In this document: piece after piece, positions 54,735 to 64,000 of the stretch
Numbering within the stretch: position 1 is the stretch's first letter
Layout of the letters: the number at the start of each line of letters is the position of its first letter
Assembly: GCF_027942865.1 (NCBI RefSeq)
Contig: NC_134515.1
Location: forward strand, 5,512,839-5,576,838
Source: Odontesthes bonariensis
Lineage: Eukaryota; Chordata; Actinopteri; Atheriniformes; Atherinopsidae
Reading direction: 5' to 3'
DNA: 64,000 bases
Translations under genes and position numbers: made by a program
Notes under the pieces: model-generated
Databases searched by the model: none
The model's input: only the letters and a program-made list of their open reading frames with translations
Told to the model about the DNA's origin: nothing

Positions 54735-55659
54735 GGAAGCAACAACAAACAGAATAGCCAAGTTGTCTGCAGAGGTGCAGGCAGGAAGCGCAGGGGAAGC
54801 ACCAACTGAATGCCTGGAGGGCAGGGCGGTGTGTGCAGCAGTTACACAGTAAACAAGGGCGGGTGCATGCAATAAAACAAGGTTAAGGGTTTAATATTAC
54901 ACTTTATTTTGCATAATTATGCATTGTGCTCATACAGAGTTGATACACTCCAAGAGGAGTGGAGTGAAGGGAATGGTGTGAAGGGGTTAAAACAGGAAAG
55001 GGACGGAGTTGAGTGTTGAGAGGAACTGCTACATGCTTACACAACAGAGTCTTTGGAATGAAGCCTGTAGTGGAAAAGTTCCAGAATCAGGAAGAAAGGG
55101 AGGAATTTTCCCTTCTGACTGGAGCAGAGATGGGCTGCAGGGACCAATCAGGGAGAGCCAATTCCAAACCAACTTTTGCCAATGATATTTACGTCATGTT
55201 TGTATGGCAACACAAAAGTTTATCTTGGATAGAAAATATTTTCTGTGTAACTTGAACCTTTTAATAAATTAATAAATTCTTAACAGACTTGGAGTTTGTT
55301 CTTCTTGTTATCTTCTCTCAGATAAACGAACACAACAACAGTCAGTGAAACTGAAAGAACAAAATAAACCACACGCTAACCACATCCCATAAAAATGTGA
55401 TTGCCCTGAAGATTTTTCAAACCTTTGTACTTTTCTAATGAACCTGACGAGTCACTGGTTCATAAATAAGACAGAAGGAAAAACCCGCTGGCAGAAAAAC
55501 ATTAAAGAATCATTAACACAAATCAGCAGAGTAAAGTTAATCCAACACGTTTGGAGTTTGGAGGTTAAAAAGTACCCGCTCTGACAGAAATAAAACAGAC
55601 TGAGACGTGGGGCATGCGGTAAGTTACCACAACCAGACTGAAATCTGTCCATCTGCATG

Positions 55660-56090
55660 CTGATGATACTCAGATGTACTTATCTATGAAACCAATCAGC
55701 GGTCAGACTGTGTCTCAAAGATATAAAGAGCTGGATGACTCAGAACTGTCTGCTTCTAAATTCAGACAAAACTGAAGTTGAAACTGTCCAAGACCACGAG
55801 ATGTGTCCTCCGACATGCTTAAGTAATGAGAAGCTCCTCACTGCATCCGTTAGGGTTATTAAACCAAATCAAATTTATTTGTATAGCACATTTCATGTCC
55901 AAAACAATTCAAAGTGCTTCACATAAAATAAAAGCATTGCAGCAGGGAGTGGAAGAAGCATTAAAATACATAAAAGAATATAAAGAGAAACAAATAAAAT
56001 CATTTAAATGAATTTAAAAACAGGCAACAGTCCAGCTAAATGCTGCTTCTCTAGTCTGGACTCTGGACTGGACCAGCTGACCTGAGTCCT
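55660..56090. mobile_element. paired L2-like fragments in spacer C
   Basis: The left part (55660-55850, plus) encodes HADDTQMYLSMKP and MTQNCLLLNSDKTEVE. The right part (55860-56090, minus) is an L2-like 3' end. Both are shared with spacer A. Confidence 0.7.
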
Positions 56091-56599
56091 TGGATAAATA
56101 ACTTGTTGCCAGCTGAAACAAAACCATCCGATGGGAGGCTCTTATTTCCTATTTGCGGAGTTAAATCCAGGTGGTGACTTTTTTTTTCTTTTGGATGCTT
56201 GTGCTACACACTTTATGTGGCACACAGCCCACTGTTCCAGATCTGCTGAAGCTCACTCTCAATAGACAAATTCAAATCTCAATCTCTGGACCAAGAAATA
56301 TTTACTTCCCCCCCATGACACAAGCAGCCAGCTGCTCTGACTGTGCCTCTCTTGCCCAATCAGCCATAAAAGCCCAGATTTTGGACATCTCAGTGGTAAC
56401 TTCCTGTGTTCTACAGTCGGTTAAATTTGAAATGATGATGAGATATAGGTAGCATTTGATGGAGGATGATATTTCTTTCTCAAACTCCTTCAAAACTGCC
56501 TTTATTTGTGCCGTCTTCACCTTAAAAACTGCCTCAAAGAGGAAGACCATGTCTCCCTAACATGGAGCTGACTGCAACAATCCTCCCTTCTCCCTGTTA

Positions 56600-56821
56600 T
56601 CTCCACATGTGCAGATGCTATCATCTGTAGCCTACAATGTTTCCTTGTCTCCAATGTTTCCAACCAATAAAACTGTCCCGATGTGCCCGTGCCATCTCAT
56701 GTTTGCCAAATTTCACCAAAGCTTTCTCCCAGTTCTGCAACCACTGCTGCCAAAGCGGAACATCTTTGAGTTTTTTTTTACAGCAAAAAGCATTTTCTGA
56801 TTCACTGAATATTCCAACCAA
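56600..56821 (-). pseudogene. hAT transposase TTF-type finger relic (spacer C copy)
   Basis: Minus-strand reading with FCCKKKLKDVPLWQQWLQNW followed by EKALVKFGKHEMARAHRDS, which fits the TTF-type finger pattern better than the spacer A copy. It is a remnant only. Confidence 0.5.
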
Positions 56822-58654
56822 ATGTGCTTTTCAAAACTACCACCACCACTCTCCCTGTTCTCTGTCTGGATATGATGACAAGAAAGCTGGAGACGTAATT
56901 ATTAAACATATTATTTTTGATTGATGATAATAACAGCCAGAGAACAGACAGAGAGAGCTTCTATTTTCAGAGCAAAAACAAGAATAATAAATAAATCATA
57001 CCAACAACTTACAGTTTATCATCAGTTTATCTCTTTAATTTTAATTAGCTGGAGTGATGGACTTATACCTTCTTGAAACATCTCTGTAGCCTATATCCAT
57101 CTCATTCACGGACTCTGGGTGATGCGCGCAGGAGCAGCTGCAGCCGGAGCGACATGATAAATCCCAGCCTTCAGTGTCAGAATAGATTAGGCTTCCAGTG
57201 TCGTGCCAATGTAGTTATCTCCGATAGAAATGGCGCACTACGTTGATCCAACAACCTGTAATGTGAAGCATCCCAAACATCCTGCAGCCATTTGCTGTAG
57301 TAAAGAACAGTCTGTCGGAGCAGGTTTTTATCATCTACAGCCGGTGATAGTGACCTTCAGCCATGCTACAGAATCTGTCTCTAAGATTAAGTGACGCATG
57401 ACCAAAGATTACGCGTAAACAAGGCCAGTCCGCATACCTCATCACAACAAAAAAAGAAAACCCGGAAGAATTTCATTTTTTCAAATAAAACATATATCAG
57501 TTACAAACCGGAGCCTAACGTTTGGTTAAGATGTTACACATAAAGCGCTTGTTTTGCAGATTTTTTGCTTTACAGGCGAAGAACATCTGGATGAACCGAT
57601 AAGAGATCATGGATCAGCCCGCCTGAGGCTGCGCTGGTCTGATTGGACCTTATCGTTTTCTGTTTTAAGGACGATTCATATTCTGATGAACCCACCATTT
57701 CAACCGTTAATGAAATGAGGCGTTCAGTAATTTGTTGTGAGAAAAGTTGACTCAAAGTCCCAGAACACGTGTAATAATTCTTTGGAGACGGTTAGTGTAT
57801 TCGGGGCACCGCCCCCATCAAAGGCTACTTCCTGTTCAACTTAAATTAATTAGGTAATGCAACATTATTATGAAACTAAAATCGATTACTCAAACAGCAT
57901 GCCTGGCAGGTAGTCTGTGAGCATTTATACAGGCAGTAGTGGTTGCATTTGGTTCATAACTTACCGTGTAAATATGTTTCATGGAGAAGAGGCGTCCATG
58001 GAAGGAACAAGCCGGTGACCGGAGGCTCCTCTTTCATAGGTTCTGTCAAGATTCCAGACTGCGTCCAAGTCCGATCAATATGGTTTTAAGTTCTTTATCA
58101 AATGTGATTGATTCTCGACACTTCTCATTAAAAATCACACCCCTGGTATCCAAACGTAAAGGTTGATTAAAGCCTTTGATCGCTTTATTTAAGATGTGCC
58201 AGACATTTTAAAAGTAATTTGTAAAGTTAAGTTTAGCAAATTAAAGTAACTGTAATACCAAAAGATGTGTTTGTTGGCTCTTTTTTAAATAAAGGTAAAT
58301 TAGGTTTTACAGTCAAAGAGGGGTCTGCATGAACATTTGTGGGCCTCCACGTGGATGGACTGTCCACTCCGATACAGCGGTGTGCACGAGGGAGGAACAC
58401 TACAGTCAGGGGAGACGTTTGGCCTTAACATCTGTTCTTCATCTTCTGAGGAGCAGACTTTCAGGGGCACACAGGTGGTGTCAGCCATGGATATTCAGGG
58501 ATAAGGTGGATGTGGGCGTAGGCTCATTTAAACACGCTTGTTGAGTGTTTAAAATCGCTGTGATGATCTTATCTGTGTGAGTTTTGTACACATACTTAGT
58601 TGATCATATTCTTTGTTAATAAAGTTTCATCCTCTTTTGCACCACATATCACAC

Positions 58655-58795
58655 GGTGTTACTTCCTGAAACCCACCAACAGCTCCATAAGCCCACTTTC
58701 ATATTGCATTGAGCCCCTTTTTAAAACATAACAGCAGTTTTAATCGCTCATTTTCACCGAATTCCCGAAGTCACAAACATTTAACGTGTCATATG
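58655..58795. repeat. dispersed repeat shared with the 5' intron of gene A
   Basis: GGTGTTACTTCCTGAAACCC through TTCACCGAATTCC matches 39961-40040 plus 40431-40490 and lacks the LTR found there. It is absent from spacer A. Confidence 0.7.
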
Positions 58796-59837
58796 ACAGT
58801 AAATATTTTTAGAAAGCTGCAAGGAGCAAACTACAAACTCTACATCGGACTGAGTACGCGTGCTTCAATGGGCTTTGAAAGGAAATAAGTAATAAAAACA
58901 GAAGGGACAATAAGAAAAATAAGCACAAACTTTGACATCTTTAACAGCAACATCAGATTTGTTTTATATGAAACATTTTCAACCAAACCACAACACCATG
59001 AAACTTTGTCTTTTTCTTCTTCGATTGGAGACAATAATTGAGAGGGGCGGCTCCAATAAGGGCAAAATCGTGCCATTTGTCTCCCAGTAAGAAGTGATAT
59101 CCCTCATGGGTCTGTGAGAGGAACTTCCATCCTATTCTTACATCCAAGACAGTCTACGACAGTCAAATCAAAATGTTCATTTGCACTGCGGCTGCAACAA
59201 ATCAGCAAAAGCCGGTAAAATGCAGTAAAACAGCCGTTTCTGAGTGTCCTTTCAGTTCAGGATGCGAAGCCTGCTTTAAGAAGAGGTTAATAAAAACTTT
59301 TAGACTTTTCCTCGTTGTCCCACCAGGTAAATGCACGAGCACAGATCAGTCCCTGACAGTCGAACCACGAAGAGACCTTCAGCTGCCACCGAGCACAGGA
59401 ACACCAAAAGCTTCCCGGTGTAGGTCGACTTCCAGGCTGTTCCAGGCATCAGTGGGTGCAATAAATCCAACCGTGCCCCGGTCATAAAGTGAACTGAAAT
59501 GCATCCTGGTCAGATGCACATCAGTTTAAAAAAAAAAAAGACTAAAAGCCTTGGAGATCCTGTAGATCATTCCATGTGGTTTCAGTCTTTTTTCAATGCG
59601 ACTCAAATTCAATTTAACATGTGATTCATCCAACTGTTAATTTTCATCCGCTTATCCGGGGTCGGGTCGCAGAGGCAACAGCTCCCTTATGTCATATAAA
59701 AATAATGATGTCACCATTATGTTAGGGAGGGAGAAACTGAACATGAGGAATAAACCACATGCAAACATCTATGACAGCAACATCACGCTCAGCCCATAAA
59801 AATGTGACCAATCATGAGATTCTTCAACCTTTGTACT

Positions 59838-62572
59838 TTTCCAATCCAATCCAATTTTATTTATAAAGCACTTTACAACATCAGTTGACCAAAGTGCTGT
59901 ATAAAAAAAAATAAAATAAAAATAAAAACAAAGAAATTTAGGCACAAAACAGCAATATAATTTAAAACAATAATAATACTAAAAATTTGCAATTTCACAT
60001 TTCAACATCTCACATCGTGTCAAAAGCCAGAGAGAAGAGATACGTTTTAAGATGAGATTTAAAAACAGACAGAGAGGAAGCCTGTCTGACGTGGAGAGGC
60101 AGATTGTTCCACAGGTTAGGAGCCGCCACAGCAAAGGCACGGTCACCTCTGAGCTTGCGCTTAGTTTTTGGTAGACTCAGGAGCAGCTGATCAGCTGACC
60201 TGAGAGAGCGGGAGGGTTTATAGGGCTGTAGCAGCTCAGAGAGGTAGGCTGGTGCGAGACCATTGAGGGATTTAAAAGTAAATAAAAGAATTTTAAAACT
60301 GATCCTAAAATGTACGGGCAGCCAGTGAAGTGAAGCTAAAATGGGGGAAATATGCTCATATTTACGTGTGCCAGTTAAAAGACGTGCGGCAGCATTTTGC
60401 ACCATCTGAAGAGTATTACAGTAATCCAGCCTAGTGGTTACAAAGGCGTGGATTACTGTTTCAAAGTGTTGCTTAGAGAAAAAGGGTTTTATTTTGGCAA
60501 GCTGCCTCAAGTGGAAGAAACTCGACTTAACGACCGAATTTACCTGACAGTCGAGCTTGAGATCAGTATCAACTTTCACCCCAAGGTTAGTGACAGTTGG
60601 CTTAATGAACTGGGACAAGGAGCCCAGATCTACAAAGGGGGCCCCAGTAGTGCCACAAAAAACCATCACCTCTGTCTTCTTCTCATTAAAATTTAAAAAG
60701 TTTATACTCATCCAGGCCTTTATGTCGTCCAGACACCTGGTTTGACAGAATAAACGTCCTTCTTTTTCAGTGGGACATAAATCTGGCTGTCATCCGCATA
60801 ACAGTGGAAGGACATACCATGCTTTCTTAGTATGAAACCAAGTGGTAGCAGGTAAAGAGAGAAGAGGGCCTAAAACTGAGCCCTGGGGGACCCCACATGA
60901 GAGATTAGCAGAGGAGGACACAGAGTCACCAATGCTGACACAGAATGTTCGCTCAGCCAAGTATGACCTGAACCACTCCAGTGCTACACCACTGATGCCC
61001 ACCCACTGTTTCAAACGGGAAACTAAAAGTTCATGGTCCACTGTGTCAAACGCAGCAGTTAAATCTAAAAGCACCAGAATAACACAGTCACCGGAGTCAG
61101 TAGCTAAAAAGATATCATTAAAAACTCTTAAAAGAGCTGATTCTGTGCTGTGCAAGGTTTTAAAACCAGATTGGAAGAAAAACCATTAATTGGTTGCAAA
61201 CTATCTTCTCGAGGATTTTTGCAATAAAAGGCAATTTAGAGATAGGTCTAAAATTTGCAAGAACATCAGTATTTAGTCCTGGTTTTTTAATCAAAGGTTG
61301 CACTACTGCATGTTTGAAATGTTCAGGGACCACACCTGAGGACAAACTCCAATTAATAAGTGCCAGAACAGAGGACCCTATAGTGGGGAGAACATCTTTA
61401 AATAGCCGAGGAGGGATCACATCATTTGGAGAACCTGAGGGCTTTAAGTGACCAACAGTCTTCTGTAACAAGGACAGTCACAGGCTCAAAAATGTCAAAA
61501 AGAGCAGAGCAGGCCACAGGGACTGAAGTGTCCTGTGCAGAAGGTGAGATTAAAGCCCCAATGGAGGCAACCTTATCAATAAAAAAGTGAAGAAAAGTTT
61601 CACACACAACAGTTGAGGACTCAGTACAAACAGTCTGTGGGGCATTAAGAACAGAGTCAATAGTCTTGAACAAAACACGAGGCTTGTGACAGTTAGACAA
61701 AATAATGTCAGAGAAATGTTTCCTTTTAGCAGCTTTCAAAGTGGTCTGATAATGACACCAACAGTCCCTTGAAATTTGAAAGGACACCTGCAGTTTGTCC
61801 TTTTTCCACTTGCGCTCAGCTCTACGGCACTCGCGTCTGACAGCACCAGCTGTGGCATTCAGCCAGGGCTCACATTTAGTCCTGGGCTGCCTGTTTTTCA
61901 GCGGAGCTACGGTGTCTAAAACTGATTTGCAGGTGGAATGAAACCATGAGCTAAGTTCCTCCATATCGTTGTTCATACTCCCAGTGACACAGTTGGGAGT
62001 ATGACTGAAAACGGCCGAGAACTGCGCATCAGTGGAAGGGTTAATGATGCGACAGCGTCGGGCAGCAGCGCGAGGTTTAACTGTATTACAGGCGAGAGGC
62101 ACCTCAAATAAAACAGGCATGTGATCAGAAAATGCTGCGTCACAAACCTCTAAGTTAAAAACTGGCAAACCAAAAGATAAAACCAGATCAAGTGTGTCTC
62201 CGCGTTCTTGTGTTGGACCAGACACAGACTGCACAAGATTAAAAGAATCAATGAGACATTAAAAAGTCCTTTGCCATTGGCTTATCAGGACAACACACAT
62301 GAATATTAAAATCCCCAACGATAAGGACACGGTCATATCTAGGCATAATTTCAGCCAGAAAATCAGAGAAGTGACTCAAAAAGTCCTTAGTGTATTTGGG
62401 AGGCCGATAGACCACTGCACACAAAACAGTATGAGAGCAACATAGTTCAAACAGGCTCAGTTCAAAGCTGGTGAGCCAGGATAGCAGCTTACATTTATAG
62501 TGACTCTTAAAAACAGTGGCAATTCCTCCACCCGACGTCCGCGGGGAGTTAAAATAGCAGCAGTTCTGAGGT
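59838..62572 (-). mobile_element. 2.7-kb L2-like LINE with endonuclease and reverse transcriptase
   Basis: The minus strand gives, in order: an endonuclease part with VVYRPPKYTKDFL and VGDFNIHVCC, then TLDLVLSFG and FSDHMPVLFEVPL; a linker; polymerase blocks NDVIPPRLFKD, FRPISKLPFIAKILEKIV, LLDLTAAFDTVDHELL and [13 protein letters not shown]; the catalytic YADD at about 60795; and a C-terminal frame ending FKSHLKTYLFSLAFDTM at 60010. Frames break at about five places, so it is inactive. The 3' tail is a reversed (TTGGA)n at 59838-59850. Spacers A and B show the uninserted site. The 5' end is truncated before the start of the endonuclease. Confidence 0.92.
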
Positions 62573-63081
62573 TTCTTACGAACCCTTGGGTTTTTCACCA
62601 TAAATACATTTTATACAGAACATTTCAACAACTTTGTGCTGAATAACTTTCAGTCCAAAACCTGGAGCAGCTCTAAAGTTGGTACATTAAGTCATTGATT
62701 AGCTTCTTCAGCAGTCACATGTCTCTCTTTATGATACACATCTACTCTAAATTTGATGAGATGAACAAGCCGTGCAGATTTTAGTCTGAACAGTGAGATC
62801 ACTGTGAGATGAAGGTCCCGACTGTGGTGGAGCTGGAGAATCTGCTTATTGATGTTTTATTCAGGACTCTGCAAAGACAAAGACAATTCTAAAGCACATT
62901 TACTCTGCAGTGAACATATATTGTTGGTCTCAGTTAAATATGGTGTAATACTGTGGAGGGAAATAAATTGACTTAAAGCACAAACAGTTTGGAGAATTAC
63001 TGAGACATCCCATCATTTAGACATCAGTCATTAAACATCTTCTGTCTCACCTTCTGCTGGCCTCAAATTCTCCTTTTCTTC

Positions 63082-63998
63082 TTATCCTTCTGAATTCACT
63101 GACGGTATTTGTAATGGTTTGTCCTTTTTGGTTAAAAAAAAAAAGCTTAAATTAATTCATTTGATGAACAAATTGTGATAATAAAAGACTGTTCATGTCA
63201 AAGTTGAAGAAAAGTGAGAAACAAAGAAACCTCTGATGGAGTTCTTACCTGGTGTGGAGTTTGTGGACTCGCTTGTTTGTCTGTAAAACACAAAACATCT
63301 TACACACTGTCATGACTGGGCTGAAAGAATAAATGAGTAAATTAACAGAAATCTATTGTCCTCACCTCTGTTGAAACACATCTTCTTTTTGTGGTAAAGT
63401 ACACCCAGGCCTGTTAGTAATAATAATACTAAAAAATCAACTGAAACACCGACAGCAACTGCTGTCTCGTTGGACGTATTTTCTCCACATTCTGCATCAG
63501 CTGAAGAAGTTCCTGCTTTTATCAGCTGAAGGTTTTCTGATTCACATCTGGAATGACAGAGGGACGTTATTTAAAGATGATGTTCAGATGCAACCGATTC
63601 CCTGCTGTTCCAGGAGATTAAAGGTGTTCACGCCTGTGATGAGGAACTACTTACTGAGTGTGTGGCTGACAAGATGTTAATGTTCCATCTGAAAATGTTC
63701 CACTGCTGCAGGCAGAGCACTCAGAGTCTGTGGAGGCTGTTCCTGAACAATCACAGATCATATGTGGAAAACAGTTCAGCACACTGTTTAAAACTCAGCT
63801 CTGATCCTGAACTCATGTGACCTTTAATGTGAACGTTAGAAAACACACCTCTGCTGCTGATGTATTGTCCCGGGTCACAACTCTTGTGTTTCTGAGCTTC
63901 TGCACAGCCACTTTTTGTAGGGTCAACACAGAAGAATCCCTCCATTGTTCCACAAACTGTATCTGATGTTGGTGCACAGCTCTGCTTTACCTTCAGCC
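63082..63998 (-). CDS. TNFRSF14-like gene C, 3' exons only (continues past the window)
   Basis: Exons at 63849-63998, 63655-63742, 63366-63547, 63249-63280 and the last from 63123 match gene A's exons 4-8 in length and phase. The first two are identical to gene A. The membrane exon differs: the helix reads ETAVAVGVSVDFLVLLLLTG, with an Asp inside. The next exon uses a different, strong donor (CACCAG then GTAAGA), giving DKQASPQTPHQ. The last exon reads DKPLQIPSVNSEG and hits TAA at 63082-63084, 17 codons before the ancestral stop (63031-63033), so the tail is shortened. It may be a working receptor with a clipped tail or an early pseudogene; the 5' exons are not in view. Confidence 0.82.
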
Positions 63999-64000
63999 CT

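Larger units (their letters stand above)
54176..63030. repeat. segmental duplication unit, spacer C (downstream of gene C)
   Basis: Collinear with 28931-36432. Its right part carries the 2.7-kb LINE (59838-62572), and about 145 bp at 58655-58800 is absent from spacer A. Its left boundary abuts the upstream flank of relic B's 5'UTR exon, the presumed duplication junction (about 54060-54176). Confidence 0.9.

Overview
The window reads as teleost fish genomic DNA. There are no bacterial-style operons. Coding signal sits in short exons with GT..AG borders, and most of the sequence is fish-type transposon debris: hAT, Tc1/mariner, TTAA-flanked fold-back elements, L2/CR1-like and L1-like LINEs, tRNA-derived SINEs, solo LTRs and minisatellites. 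All calls come from reading the sequence and translating it by hand; no database was searched.

The genes are one family: TNF-receptor-superfamily proteins most like TNFRSF14 (HVEM), all on the minus strand. Five traces are visible. (1) A complete six-exon gene at 19106-24025 encodes a 216-aa receptor with a signal peptide, cysteine-rich domains and a terminal hydrophobic segment, but almost no cytoplasmic tail. (2) Gene A, coding exons 36433-39542 plus a 5'UTR exon near 41.8 kb, encodes a 257-aa membrane receptor with a 53-aa tail. (3) An orphan 5'UTR exon lies at 48587-48660. (4) Relic B at 53610-53934 has its last exon fused directly to its 5'UTR exon. (5) Gene C, exons at 63082-63998, runs off the right edge and has an early stop in its last exon. 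Genes A and C are each followed by a related 7.5-9 kb spacer (28.9-36.4 kb and 54.2-63.0 kb). A shortened copy lies at 50.7-53.6 kb. The cluster therefore grew by tandem segmental duplication.

Layout: 0-19 kb is repeat-rich. It holds a composite hAT-like element with nested LINE pieces, a hAT derivative carrying a BED-finger ORF, several fold-back elements, a 1.9-kb element with long inverted ends, a 1.5-kb array of 32-bp repeats, and L1-like and L2-like LINE ends. 19-24 kb is the short-tailed receptor. 24-29 kb holds a solo LTR inside a fold-back element, a Tc1 remnant and a second BED element. 29-36 kb is spacer A, 36-42 kb gene A, and 43-45 kb a Tc1 transposase relic and a third BED element. 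45-54 kb holds the orphan exon, SINE, LINE, solo LTR and relic B. 54-63 kb is spacer C with a long LINE inserted, and 63-64 kb is gene C.

The duplicated spacers act as natural empty-site controls. Several elements (a solo LTR with a nested element, an L2 tail, a TTAA fold-back and a 2.7-kb LINE) occur in only one copy, so they moved after duplication. The clearest biological points are a short-tailed, possibly decoy-like receptor beside full-length paralogues, and a stretch of at least 528 bp that is identical between genes A and C although the adjoining membrane and tail exons have diverged.
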